Below, piece by piece: positions 40,001-51,539 of a stretch of 64,000 nt of DNA (the stretch's first letter is position 1; the number at the start of each line of letters is the position of its first letter). Where the stretch lies: NCBI GenBank assembly GCA_016748015.1, contig JAAOMT010000034.1:582277-646276 (forward strand), in the 5' to 3' direction. The notes below the pieces were generated by a model. It ran no database searches, was not told where the DNA came from, and saw only the letters and a program-made list of their open reading frames with translations. Source of the stretch: Geosiphon pyriformis. Taxonomy: Eukaryota > Glomeromycota > Glomeromycetes > Archaeosporales > Geosiphonaceae. A program made the translations under genes and the position numbers.

Positions 40001-40435
40001 AGAATTTTATGTCGTAGCTGCTCTCCTTTTGAATTATCGGCGGGCAACGCTTTGTTTTCAGTACATGAAAAGCGGAGACATTAGGAGAGGAACAAGCAAA
40101 ATTGATTCAAATACGCGTCAATTCGAAATGGACAAGACGCGTCACAAACTTTGAGTACCCTTATATATGGAACGGATGAGTTGGTGACAACCTCTCCCAT
40201 CTTCACCGTGAAAGTTTTCTTCTTTTAATAGTTTTTCCAGCAGTTTTATTAGCTGGAAAAAAAATGTATTTGAATGACACGACAATTGTGTTATTAAAAA
40301 GTAACGCAACTTTATTTTGAAACTTGGAGTAAAATTAACCTCTCCGACTGAAAAACTTTCTAGACATTGGTTAAATTGAGGAGGATCTTGTTTAAACAAG
40401 AATTCCATTTGAGAAGCCTCATTACTCTCTTCCAT
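34056..40435 (-). CDS. FANCI: Fanconi anemia group I protein homologue (multi-exon)
   Basis: FANCI pairs with FANCD2 in the ID2 clamp, which is mono-ubiquitinated at stalled forks to start interstrand-crosslink repair. Several segments match human FANCI: KLFAFLPALLSIFASAD with LCNSKWD in the N-terminal part (39423-39749); LDYLSYLSVGTADRLL and LVLRKSMFAK around the ubiquitin-acceptor Lys (codon 37697-37699); ISWLQTVCLEKS and FQIVNSRNTGTICDIL (35206-35661); and LMQYVKRSTARDFRI near the C-terminus. The start is ATG at 40435 (exon 1: 40340-40435) and exon 2 begins at 40252. The last exons are 35008-35195, 34787-34945, 34619-34714, 34439-34537, 34280-34366 and 34056-34118, ending EPRKKQRKLG, a basic tail like the human nuclear signal. 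Intermediate exon borders were not all fixed. No stops were found inside the exons checked. Confidence 0.92.
37697..37699 (-). other. Predicted mono-ubiquitination lysine of FANCI
   Basis: The AAA codon lies in LVLRKSMFAK, which lines up with the human LVLRKAMF segment holding Lys523. The next exon (37440-37620) reads RQIALKGFLRLLRL, then a Ser-rich stretch with an SQ pair, comparable to the phosphorylation cluster after Lys523 in human FANCI. Confidence 0.8.
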
Positions 40436-40519
40436 TATGAACTTTGTATTTTTAAAAGTTTACTATAGAAAACGAAGTTAGTTAAAACGAGGTACGAAAA
40501 TTTAGAATACTTATTGCAA

Positions 40520-40527
40520 ACGCGCGT
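40520..40527. promoter_or_regulatory. ACGCGCGT box upstream of FANCI
   Basis: Contains the ACGCG core on both strands, 85-92 bp before the FANCI ATG. Three perfect ACGCGT boxes lie in the first FANCI introns at 40137-40142, 40113-40118 and 39945-39950. In yeasts, ACGCGT (MCB) boxes bind MBF and drive G1/S expression of replication and repair genes. Whether that holds here is inference. Confidence 0.4.
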
Positions 40528-40599
40528 CTCAGTTTTTCTCATCCGCAGTCGACTAATCAATCAGAGTTATTAAATATTAACTTTAATTTAAATTATCAT

Positions 40600-41904
40600 A
40601 ATTATTATACGACAGGGTGAACTGAGATAACCAATAGTAAAATCTGCGATGATCAGTCACGTAATGTAAAACCTGCGAGGGTATCAAACTAAGTAGCAAA
40701 ACTTTGAATGGAAAATTCAAACGAGGTCCTTCTTCATTACCAATTTTACTTTTAATTAAAGTTTCAAAAATTTTTTATTCAAAACAAAAAGTTTATAATT
40801 TACTGCATATTTCTTGAATTTTATTAAATTTAATTCTTTGTTTTAAATTTTTCTAAAATATTAAATAATTTCATATTCTTAAATCAAATAATATTAAAAT
40901 AATAATCCTGATTATCTTTATTAAAATTATTTTTAACAATTATATAAGTGTTTTTATTTAGAATTTTTGCTATAATATTATTAATAAACTTAATTTGTAC
41001 CAATTTCTTTTAGCAAAAATTTTAACATAAATGCTAATTACAGTAACAAAAATCTTACTGTAAAACAAAAATTTAATAATTTTTAACTTATTTTTAATTT
41101 TAAACACTTTACAAATATGTTTAATAATAATAATAATTATCATATTTAAATCCAAATTATTGGCATTTTTTTTAACAAAAAGACTTAAATATTTTTAAAT
41201 TTGTTCTTAATTTAAAACTTAAATTTTTTCTTTAATTTGGTTTTTATAATAATAAAAATACAGTTTTTTTATGCATTTTTTTATTTAACAAAATTGTTTA
41301 TATTTTTAATATTGCAGATTGCAAATTTTTAAATATAATTATTAATTAATTAAAAACAAAATTTAAATTTAAAACTAACTCAATAAAATTTATACAAGTT
41401 ATTAATTATATTAATATTTTTATCAAATTATTTATGACTGTTTCTAACTTATTAAATCTTTTATTTACATAAAAAATAGTAGTTTATTATTAGTAAAAAT
41501 ATTTAAAAACTGGTTTATTTTTATATTTTAAACTAAAATTTGTTTAAAAATAGATATTAAAAAAATTTCAAGAATATTGGCAAAAATACTAAAAAGTTTA
41601 AAAAGACCAAAAATTTTAATAATTCAGAAAAAATGTAAAATTTATTAAAAATTCCAAAAATATTACAAAAATATATATATATATAATATTATTATTAAAA
41701 ACAGAAAAAACATCAATTAATTTAATTCAAAAATTAGTAATTTAATATTTGACATAAAAATTTTTTTCAATAAAAATTACAATAATTATTTACTATTAAT
41801 TTATTTTTTAAAATTTTCAAAATACATAAATTATTATTTATCTTGTTAATATTTTTATTTTTAATATTTGGTTTATTAAAACAATTAATATTAATAGTTA
41901 AAGT
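40600..41904. other. AT-rich spacer upstream of FANCI
   Basis: GC-richer sequence stops near 40740. Beyond it the DNA is almost pure A and T with no coding signal up to the hAT element. Short frames here, for example 40970-41155 on the minus strand, have no recognisable content. Confidence 0.55.
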
Positions 41905-42201
41905 TCCAATGTTCAGTTCAGTTCAGTTCAGTTTGAGTTCAATCAAATCATCAAACTAAACCAAATTTAAACAGAAGATTTGGCAAAATTTTGAAAATTA
42001 CTGAACTTGAATCGAACCTGAACACATGCAACAAGTTTGGTTCAAGTTTAGTTCGAAGTTCATAAACATATTCAAGTTCAACTATTAAAAATATTATATT
42101 ATACTATATTATTATTTAATTTTTTTTTCAATAATTCCTGTATCCATGATTGAGGACACTGTGCTGCTCTTATAGTTTTAAGCACTAAACAAGACCTCAT
42201 A

Positions 42202-42786
42202 CAGAGGGTGTCCAAAAGTTTTCGAACAAGATTTTATTTAACAATAATATTTATTTATTTTATAAAATAAAACAAAATAAACAACATATTTATAATTTTA
42301 TAGTAATTTTACTAAACGTTTAAGTCGGCGATATTTTTGGTGAGTAAATAAACGTGGACGTCCTGAACGAGGTCTTGAATCAATTGAACCAGTTTCTTTA
42401 AATCGTTTTATTGTATCCGAAACTGTTGTCAAGCTGCAATTGACTATGTTGGCAATATCACGATATTTCTTGCCATGCTGTTGTAATAAGCATATAGTAT
42501 TACGTTGAGCAATCGTTAATTCTTTTTTTGCTCCCATTTCGTTTTAATAAAAACGACGAAAAAATCTTATATACGCGTTACATTTCATTTTTATAAAAAA
42601 ACGAGTATGAATAAAATCGATTATGCGCGTCGCGAAAAAACATTATACACGCGTGTTTAAAAAATAAAAAACGCGTAATTAAATAATTAACTAACTTAAT
42701 TTAGTAATAAACTCGTGCTTTTCTAATTATTCAAGCATGTGGAATGTTACTCCAAAGTTTGTTCGGAAACTTTTGGACACCCTCTG
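42202..42786. mobile_element. Miniature Tc1/mariner-like element
   Basis: 585 bp with 28-bp terminal inverted repeats (42202-42229 and 42759-42786) that differ at one base, starting CAGAGGGTGTCC. TA dinucleotides at 42200-42201 and 42787-42788 are the usual mariner target duplication. It encodes only an HTH protein, not the DDE catalytic domain, so it would need a transposase supplied elsewhere. The near-perfect repeats and open ORF make it much younger than its hAT host. Confidence 0.92.
42298..42537 (-). CDS. 79-residue helix-turn-helix protein, N-terminal part of a Tc1-like transposase
   Basis: The protein begins MGAKKELTIAQRNTICLLQQ and contains a paired-like HTH (about residues 7-48: KYRDIANIVNCSLTTVSDTI), followed by the RSGRPR motif (residues 57-62) that links the two DNA-binding subdomains of Tc1 transposases. 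It then stops after LKRLVKLL, where the second HTH should continue. The DDE/D domain (about 200 residues) is absent. The frame is clean, unlike every other transposon ORF in this window. It could be a simple internal-deletion product or a small DNA-binding protein that competes at the inverted repeats. Three ACGCGT boxes lie upstream (42573, 42649, 42671). Confidence 0.75.
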   Translation of the reverse strand: MGAKKELTIAQRNTICLLQQHGKKYRDIANIVNCSLTTVSDTIKRFKETGSIDSRPRSGRPRLFTHQKYRRLKRLVKLL

Positions 42787-44112
42787 TATCTGTAATCATA
42801 TTTTTATCTGCAGAAAAGGCATATTTAGAAACAACAAATGATCCTTGGATTGTCAAATAATTATGAGCCATATATACAAGACAAAAAAATTGTGTTTGAT
42901 GTGTTTAAATATCGAATTATTAATAAAATGTTAATTTAGATAAATATTTTTTGTAATATACCTTCCACCATACTATTACATCTATTTTCTTATTGGCCAC
43001 TTTTTCAAAGATATAACAATCAACTTTGTTAAGTTCTTTTTTCTTATAATTGTCAAAGTCTGCTTCTAATATGGATTGTATGACTAATGCTATAGTATTA
43101 TTAAAATTGTCATTCAACAAAAAACTGTTATTTGATTTTGATATAATGTTTAATATGTACTTTGTTTCAAAGAGAGTATATATTTTAAAGGTTTATTTAT
43201 CATGTAAAAGATGAAAAATAAAACTGTTTAAATAAATTAATAACTTACAATTCTTTTGTTTTATTAATATTGTCATCTAAAAATTCTTTTTTTGTGAAAT
43301 AATAAAATTTTTTTCTTGAATCCAATGCAGTACAAACTATTATGATTGTATTTGTTTTAGAGTAATATTCAACCAACTTTTTTCTTGTTGTCCTAGCTGC
43401 TATGACAAGTAATAAATCTAATATTAAATATGTTAAATAAATAACTAAATAAATACAATCAAGATTATAATGCTTTACCAGATTCATTATCATTAACTGT
43501 GTTTTTAACATAATTAAAAATAATATTAAAGAAGGAAATAATTGAAAAAACAGTATTATTTAAACTGACTAATATTTTGACTATAATATTCTTAAATAAT
43601 TTAAAGAATTTAGCAATTTTATTAAAGACAGTTTACTAATTATGTAAAATAGCATATTAATAAAGATCAATATAAATGCTAGTAATAGTATTTAATGCCT
43701 ATAAATTTACAGTTAAAATTTTTGTATTTAAAATATATGGAATCAGAAATAAATAACTTGCCAATTTAAGAAATAACTCATTTCTGACCATGTTGTAAGT
43801 AAAATTTCACTGAATAAAGAGTAAAATTGTTATATATGCATAGTTTTATATACCTCTTTAATTAATTATAGTAATTAAATAAAGTAATAATTAATGAATA
43901 AGTAGTACAAGTTATATATTTTTTTAATTTTATTAAACTTGAACAAATTTGTAAACTTCAAACCAAACTTGAACTGAACTTAGGCTTGTTAAAAAGGTTT
44001 AATATCGAACTCAAACTAAACTTACTTTGAAAAATTGGTTCAATTTAAGTTTAATTTATAATTTAAATCAAACTTGAACAACACCCAAAGTTCAATTTAA
44101 TTCAGTTTGATC

Positions 44113-44906
44113 AGAATTCTATTAATAGTATTTATTAAAAAAAATTAATAATATTAAAAAAATAATTCTTAATTATAATTATTAATAAAATATTAACTTT
44201 TTATTTTATTTATTTTATTTTTATTTTTATTTTTTTGTTTTATTATTTAAACTAATTAATTAAAAAAAATGCTAAAATAATAATATTAAAAATTACTTAA
44301 TAAAAAACATAAAAAACATTAGAATAAATCAATTATTATATTAAGAAAGTAAAACACTAAATATTGTTTATTATTACAATTAAATTTCTGTTTATTATAC
44401 AAAAAACTTAATATTAAAATCTTTAAAACAACAAAAAAATTTTAAATTATATTATCAATTTATAATATTTATTTATAAACTATTAAATCATATATTTATT
44501 TATAATACTATATAAATATATTTAACTTTTTTATTAGCTTAATTACTATTTTTATAAATTTACAAAATTATATTCCAATTTAGCTAATCTTAAATTAATA
44601 ATATTAAATACTATTTTAAAAAAAGTTATATTATTAATTTTATTAAAAACAGAAATCCAAACAATTAAAATTTAAATAAATATACATTAATTTACTTTTA
44701 TTTTTTTAAAAAAAAAACAATTTAATATAACTTAATTTGATTAATAATCTATTTAAATACAATTTAATTTAATTTTTCATATTTTAAATACTTGACTAAA
44801 ATTAAAATAATCAAAATTAGTTTAATATTTTTTAAAACTAAAATTAAAACAACAGTTTTTAACAAATTATTTTTTGATTTAAAGCAAATAATAATATATT
44901 TAATAT
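44113..44906. other. AT-rich spacer
   Basis: Nearly pure A and T, with no coding signal. Ends at the 5' LTR of B2. Confidence 0.55.
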
Positions 44907-45644
44907 TATTACAGTTGAAAAATATAGTTTTTATTAGTTATTATATGTATTAGCCACTAATGTTATATATTTAGCCACTTTATTTTTAAATAATAATTAA
45001 TAACTTAATTATTAATCTGATTATTGGTCTGATCAATAATCCAATGATTGAATTAATTATTGAATTAATTATTAATTTAATTAATAATCTGATTATTAAC
45101 TTAATTAATGATTTGATTATTAACTATTTTTAATAACTATATAAGTAATAAGTCTTTTAACTATAAAAAAACATGATCAAAATAATAAAATAAAACTCAC
45201 TATTAATTACTTTTTCTTATATTGCTTATTCTCCTTTTTTTACTTTCTAATATCTAAATATTTTAAAATAAAAGATTACTTATTAACATTTATATATTTT
45301 ATTTTTTCTCTTTTTTGATTTGTATTTGTTAGAATTGGTCTAAAAACAATTGTTTGTTTTTGTAATTTATTGAATAAAAAAATGATTGAAAAGCACAATA
45401 ATATCTGTTATTAATTTTAAAAATTATTAAGTTAAGACATTTTGTTAAAATTATAAATTATTCTTTTACTTTTAAATTTTCAAAAAAGATTTACAATTGT
45501 AATTTTTATAAGACTAATCATATACATTAAATTCTTATTTATTTAATTTACTCTTTTATTGTAATTCTCTCTTTAATAAATTTTATTACTTTATAATCTT
45601 GTTTTTTTTTGTTATCTGTTAGTTTATTACTTTAATTTGTAACA
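44907..45644 (+). repeat. 5' LTR of element B2
   Basis: 738 bp, like 12627-13290 but starting TATTAC (a transition from TGTTAC) and ending GTAACA. It is longer because the ATTAATCTGATTATT-type blocks near 44995-45125 are repeated more often. TGGTGC of the primer site follows. Confidence 0.86.
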
Positions 45645-46046
45645 TAAAAGTGGTGCTTTTTGTGATATTGTTAAAATTCACTTATTTTCTTATTGTATGA
45701 GTAATTATTTATATTTGTCACAACAATCAAAAAAACATTTTACAGTACACAACAGAAACAACTTAAATTTTATTAAACTCAATTCTCTGCTCTCCTGTTT
45801 AATTTGTTTTTTTGTTAAAAAACAATTCAATAAACAATTTCAAAATTTTTGAAACTGGTTTTTAAATGAATATTTAATCAAAATCTATGTACTTTATACA
45901 ATTTATTTTTTTGATCAAGCTTATTTTATTGAAATTTTTAAAGAAAAAAACAACAACATTAATTAGCTTTTATACTTAATAACTTTTAAACAACAGTTTT
46001 TTGATTTTGAATATTTGAATTACCAAATTTATATTTGGATTGCTGC

Positions 46047-46916
46047 TGTTATTCATAGAAATATAGGAAATATATATTAGCATAGTTATTAACCAATCAG
46101 AAGTAGACATAGTAAAATATGGAATTTCAGGATTTCTCTTAGGAATTGCAGGATTCTAGGAATTACAGGATTCTCACAAAGAATTGCAGGATTCCAGAAT
46201 TCCAGGATTCCTCTCAAAAAAATTGCAGGATTCTAGAAATTCCAAGATTCCTGTTGTGAAAAATTGAAAAATTGAAGAATCTTAATTATGTATATATAGC
46301 AGTAAGATTAAAAGCTAAAAAGACAGATCTCTTAGTTTAGATTTCATCTGGACAACTTTCCAAACCACAAATAAATAACTGTTTGTTATCTCAAACCCAC
46401 TGCCACTATCAACACTTCATGTTGATAGTAATTGATACTTAACCATACTGGAACAATAGCTCTTGTTCACAGCTATTGACGGAATACTAACTTGCAAATC
46501 ACCTTGGCTTATGTCTTTTCTTTTTTTGTTTTGTTTTGTTTTCTTTATTTCTTGTTTTGATTTTATTGTTGTTTACTAACTCTATTGAGAATTAACGCGC
46601 AGGGTACTGACATCAGAATAAACGTAACTGGTAAAAGACCCAGAAATAAGGGTAGAACACTTGATTGAGGATAGCTTACCAGGAAGAATACCAGCCATCA
46701 AGCTAAGAAAGAAATTGACAAAACTGTGGTTTCAAAAAGCTACAGAAAAAACTATTACCATTGAATCTCTGTCTATTATACAAAGAATTCAACCAAACTC
46801 TTTGGATACAAACCTTTGGACACAGACCTTCAAATCACTATCAATTGTGACTAGATTTGAGCACCAAGTTACAGGTTTGTTATTTAATCCAACACCAAAA
46901 ATAGTCACCTGTAACA
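46047..46916 (+). mobile_element. Solo LTR of the C family in B2 gag
   Basis: 870 bp, TGTTATTC to GTAACA, flanked by CTGC at 46043-46046 and 46917-46920. The B2 gag on both sides lines up with element B without a gap once the insert is removed. The open frame at 46661-46927 is LTR sequence, not a gene. Confidence 0.9.
46405..46429. other. Perfect hairpin in a C-family LTR
   Basis: ACTATCAACA, five-base loop CTTCA, TGTTGATAGT. The same hairpin occurs at 53916-53940 and 56435-56459 and, mutated, near 47965 in the other C-type LTRs. Confidence 0.8.
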
Positions 46917-47608
46917 CTGCCCACTAATTAATTAAAATATTTTTTGAAACAGAAAAAAAAAGCTACCAAACTGCTCCTGTTTTTGATCTTTTTTAAATAA
47001 AATTAGACCATTTTACACAAACAGCTATCTTTAAACTAATGACTGCTAACTTCATATAAACAAACATCTTGGTCATTCTTCAAAATATACAAATTGCTTT
47101 AAGATAAAAAAACAATATTCTACTATTATTATTTAGAGATAATATTCAAGACTTAATTAAATAATTAGATAACTTTAAAAAAACAGCCACAGTTAACCAA
47201 TATAATGCTGACTACAAATTTTAAATCATTGGTGACTATCTATAAAACTTTTTTGCTATTTGGTTCTTATAAGAAACTAATACTAGTGCTTACCAAAAAA
47301 TTATCAAATAAACATCAACAAATACTGGAGAAAAAATATTTCTTTCACTATCTGGTTTAAAAATAAATTCAGAACTCTTATTTTAATCTTAAAATGGCAT
47401 ATAAAATTGAAAAAAAAATCTCAAGACCTTGGTAAAATTGTAATTAAATATGCCAAAGCAACCAAAAAGCTTATTAAACAAGTAGATTTTAAAAGAAACT
47501 AAACAGAAAAGCAAAAGATTTACTCTTTTACAAAAGAATTAAGAACTAATTTATCATATGCTTTTTGGTCTCTCTTAGTTTTAAAAGATAATTTTACCAT
47601 AAATATGG

Positions 47609-48449
47609 TGTTATTCATAGAATATAGGAAGTATATTAGCATATAAATTAGCCAATTAGAAGTAGCCATAGTAAATGTGAAATTTCAGAATTCTTCTTAA
47701 AGGAATTATAGGATTCCAAGAATTTCAGGATTCTTGTACAAAGAATTGCAGAATTCCAGAATTTCAGGATTCCTCTTAGAGAAATTACAGGATTCCAGGA
47801 ATTTCAGGATTTCTGGTGTAAAGAATTGAGGAATTGAGAAATCTCAATTATATATATATAGTGGTAGCATTAGAAGTAGAAAAGACAAATCTTTTAGTTT
47901 AGATTTAATCTAAGCAGCCTTTCCTTTTACCAAATAAATAATTGTTCACTATCTCAATCTACTCTCCATTATCAACACTTTATGTTAATAGTAATTAATA
48001 CTTAACTACATTGGAACAATAGCTTTTAATCATGGCTATTGATGGAATACTAACTATTATTGTCTTGGCTTACTTCTAATTGTTTATTTTTCTTTTATTT
48101 TATTTTATTTTCTTTGTTGTTATTTATTAATTGATTAAAGGAAAAGTGCTGAGATAAAGACATTATAAAGACTGGTAAAAAACCTGTGAAACAAAGGTAA
48201 AACACTCATAAATTTGAGGATAGCTTACCAGAAGGATTACTGGCCACCATGCTGAAAAAGAAATTTGATGGAATTGTAATTCCAGGAGGCTACTGAAACA
48301 ATCATTGAATCTCTGTCCATTATACAAAGAACTCCAAAACAAAATCTTCAGATCAATTAAACCTTCAAATATCAACTTCATTATATCAATTAAGCACCAA
48401 GTTATGAGTTTGTTATTTGATTTGAGACCCCAAATAATCATCTGTAACA
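47609..48449 (+). repeat. 5' LTR of element C
   Basis: 841 bp, TGTTATTC to GTAACA. It carries three or so copies of an approximately 42-base unit rich in GGATTCC and GGAATTTC (about 47685-47830). TTTGGTGCTTCCTGTGAGG, the putative primer site, follows. Confidence 0.9.
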
Positions 48450-50280
48450 TTTGGTGCTTCCTGTGAGGTATAATTCTACACCAACTACAACTATTTCAAA
48501 AGTGGCAGAAACGGAAATAGTAGGAACAAACCATTTAGAATTCGCCAAATTTTTATTCCAACAGTACAGCCAATAATTAGAACTAAGCAACAATCATTAT
48601 CCAGCAGAATCAGCCTTCAATTTTTATGTCAATGAAAAAATCAAAGATTTCCTAAGAGTATCAGTTGACATTGAATCAGCAAGAGAGAATTTTTACACAG
48701 AATTAATCCAACATATTAGCTTACCATAAAATTATAGTTTCACACCAATCATCAGAGAAATTAATCAAACCATTGAAAAATACACTTAACAACAATTTCC
48801 CATTACCTATACAGACAAAGGCAAAGGAAGATTGCAACACTAGCAGTAACACCCAAAAAGATACAACTATCTACTTAAAAGAAAACTAGAGTTGAATTAC
48901 CAATCAACCTATTATACCACTATACATCCAGAAGTGTTATTAACATTTTATCAACAGGTGTGTCCACATCACATGTGACATTAACATTTGGATGACTCCT
49001 ATTTCAAAATAAACAAAAGAAACCAAAATTACTAAGAACCTATGATGATTATTTTGAAAGATTTAAATTGTGATTACCAATGCCATCAGAATTCTGATCA
49101 CCACCACCTCAACCAGATTTCAGAAATGCAAGTCTTTGAGAGATAACAGAATCAGAAAAAGAAGAAAAAGAAGCTGAAGATCAAGAATTTACTTACCAGA
49201 ACTCAATTTCAGAAAACCCAAACATTGAAACTCCAAACTTTTAGACTCAACAAGATCCAAATTTAAAAAATCCAGAAGTCAAAACTCTGAATTTTCAAAC
49301 TCAGCAAAATCAGAATAATCAAAACCCCAATATTAATAATTAACAATACTTACCTCTGATAATTGTCATCAATCCACTACCAGTTGTTCCACAACAACAG
49401 CCACTGCCACAACCCCAAATTCAATTATCACTTCAATTACCACAGCAACTAAACTTGAATCAAATGGCTTTTGCTCCAATAGCAAAACTTGAAAAGTTCA
49501 CCAGCAAAGAAAATGATGCCCAAGTATGGCTAAACAATATGGAAAAAGCCATCACAGCCAATGGATGGGATAACACCAGAGCCATTCAAGCCATTCCCTA
49601 TTTTCTCTAGGATACTGCCAATTTATGATACTAAAGCTTGGTTAACAAACCCCAAGATTTCAATGCATTCAAGCTTGCATTTCTACAATATTTCAGCAAT
49701 AATAATAGCATCAACTGATTGGCAAACACTTTTATCACTATCAAGCAAGGAGAAAATGAAGCAGTTACTACTTACTTAAAATGCTTCTACAGAAATTTGC
49801 ATTAAATCCAGGCCATACAGGCTGATTATTTCACAGTGCCACAAATCCTAAATCAATTCATTAAAGGTCTGCACAGTAGCATTTTTCAATGCATATATCC
49901 AATGCATTTGGCAGATTTTTAAGCCACTATTATGAATGCCAGAGATTTTGAAGCAGTTAAACTTGAAGCTAACCATGCTCAAGCCATCAATCTAGTGATG
50001 AATAGATCATCTGAATTGGATTTTAAGTTAAAACAATTCAGTGATTCCATTAAACAAAAATTAGAGGGATACTTAGCTAATAATCAGGCAATTTATCAAC
50101 CTCCACAATGACACAATAATCAAGAAAATGCGAATTGTTTCTAGAATCAGTCATGTCTATTATCCTCAACCAATCAATAGTGACAGCAAAAGACATGTGT
50201 TTGTTACTACTGTGATAAACAAGAACATTTGAGGATTGACTGCAGATTAAAAATAGATAACCAACAATTAGAAAATCAAT
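48450..50280 (+). pseudogene. gag: gag of element C, broken
   Basis: The N-terminal part parallels element D (RENFYTELIQH near 48690). A Q/P-rich linker follows, then a capsid core from about 49490 and a zinc knuckle at 50202-50243. The knuckle keeps its three cysteines and histidine, but the Gly before His is Glu. Stops are frequent. Confidence 0.8.
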
Positions 50281-50639
50281 ATTGAAACTCTAATTGCCAG
50301 TTTCAAACTCTGAGATATCAACCCAACCCAGAAATATATTAATCAAATTACCTATCAGTGATACAGCTGCCAATTTATCAACTACTGGTATATCAAGCTC
50401 TATTTTATTAACTGACAGCACCAGTTATTTATTAACTGCAGCCACCAGTAATATATTAACAACCACTAATTCTAATCCTGCCATCAAACTCAGCTTAGAT
50501 GATATCCAAAAACTCTAGATTAAGAGTCACCTAAAACTGAAAATCAGCAATGATTGTTCACCAACCAATTTCCAGCTCATCCAACCAGCCATCAGGATCA
50601 TGACAGCAGAGTTCAAAAACTGGGTATACTGAAAATCCA

Positions 50640-51180
50640 AATTCCTAAAACTATTTAAGTTTTCTGGTTACCTCAGAAGATGCCTCATCCAACAACTTGA
50701 AGACAAACCAGAAATCACTTATCAGCAACATACTACCAGCCACTATTACAGAAGACAAGTTACTTGTAGCTATATTTTCCTTCAAAATTGAAGAACTGTC
50801 AGCAACTTCTTTGTTCAGTAGAGCCACACTCAAGGAAAAACCAATTACTACTATGTACACTAATGCCAAAGTAGATGGCCATACTATCAAACTCATTTTT
50901 AATAGTGGGTCAATAGGCAGTATTATTACATAATAACTCATAGTCCAATTAGGTTACCGAGTTGATCGCACTGCCAGTGCCAGAATAATAATGACTGATA
51001 GAGCAACCAAGACTTCTATCAATAAGATTGATAATTTTTTTTTTGAAGTAAATGGTATTATTACTCCAATCAAAGTTTTGGTAATAGAGGCTATGCAGTA
51101 TTAAGCACTAGTTGGTAATAACTGGCTAGTCAAAACAAATACTGTGCTCGACTGGAACATACAAAAATTACAGCTTAGCC
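50640..51180 (+). pseudogene. pol: Protease of element C
   Basis: LIFNSGSIGSIIT near 50890 is the active-site motif with the catalytic Asp changed to Asn. Downstream, ALVGNNWL near 51110 is the second conserved strand. A TAA near 50933 replaces a probable Gln. Inactive. Confidence 0.82.
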
Positions 51181-51539
51181 AGAACAGTCAACATACATGA
51201 GTACCTGCCATGTGTAGACACTTCAAACCCATCATCATATCATTAGCCCCACTTATCAAATTCGAAAAAGAAAAAGAAAAACCTATCTGAGAAGTCTATT
51301 AAGTGTCCTGGGCCAACAAAGACCACAATGAGCTACTATCAATACTCTCTTGAGATGACAATGGAAAAGGAAAATAAAAAAAAGAACTTACTTGGAATGC
51401 TGACCAAGTCTGGGAAACTGACAATGATCAAAATGAACTTACAACAACTTGGGAGTAGAAAGAAGACAATCATGAAAGAAAAAAGAAAAAGAAAGAAGAA
51501 AATCTAACACCAACCACCATTTACTATCCATATACATAT

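Larger units (their letters stand above)
42129..43511 (-). pseudogene. hAT transposase, C-terminal half
   Basis: 43511-43245 reads KLVEYYSKTNTIIIVCTALDSRKKFYYF, the Y-Y-x-K-T and ALDPR-like block of hAT transposases. 43120-42920 holds ELNKVDCY and VWWKVYYKKYLSKL, the start of the hAT dimerisation region. 42850-42787 and 42201-42129 supply FVVSKYAFSADKNMITD, then RAAQCPQSWIQELL, the usual end. The two last parts are separated by the Tc1-like insertion and join in frame when it is removed with one TA. A donor-like GTAAGTT just below 43245 suggests an intron. The N-terminal part is missing or unreadable. Confidence 0.8.
41905..44112 (-). mobile_element. hAT DNA transposon relic
   Basis: Both ends carry inverted copies of a GTTCA/GAACTT-rich subterminal region (about 41905-42085 and 43930-44112), including four GTTCA units in a row at 41911-41931. 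Such hexanucleotide-like subterminal repeats are typical of Ac-like hAT elements. A minus-strand transposase lies between them. Exact termini and the expected 8-bp duplication were not found. A Tc1/mariner-like element has inserted within it. Another copy of the right arm is at 11817-12070. Confidence 0.72.
44907..47608 (+). mobile_element. Gypsy element B2, 5' part, interrupted by element C
   Basis: Second member of the B family: a 5' LTR, then gag sequence collinear with element B. A solo LTR (46047-46916) lies in gag, and at 47609 the body is cut by element C. The rest of pol and the 3' LTR should lie beyond the window, past the 3' LTR of element C. Confidence 0.85.
45880..47608 (+). pseudogene. 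gag: gag of element B2, broken
   Basis: Collinear with 13540-14380 of element B, for example the FFDQAYF segment near 45915 and the region just after 46917 that matches element B from about 13690. Many stops. Split by a solo LTR and cut at its 3' side by element C. Confidence 0.7.

Noticed and set aside
40970-41155. 61-residue minus-strand frame
   Set aside because: Low-complexity Ile/Lys frame from AT-rich DNA without any family pattern.
46661-46927. 88-residue open frame
   Set aside because: Lies entirely in the U5 side of a solo LTR and is not conserved as an open frame in the other LTR copies.
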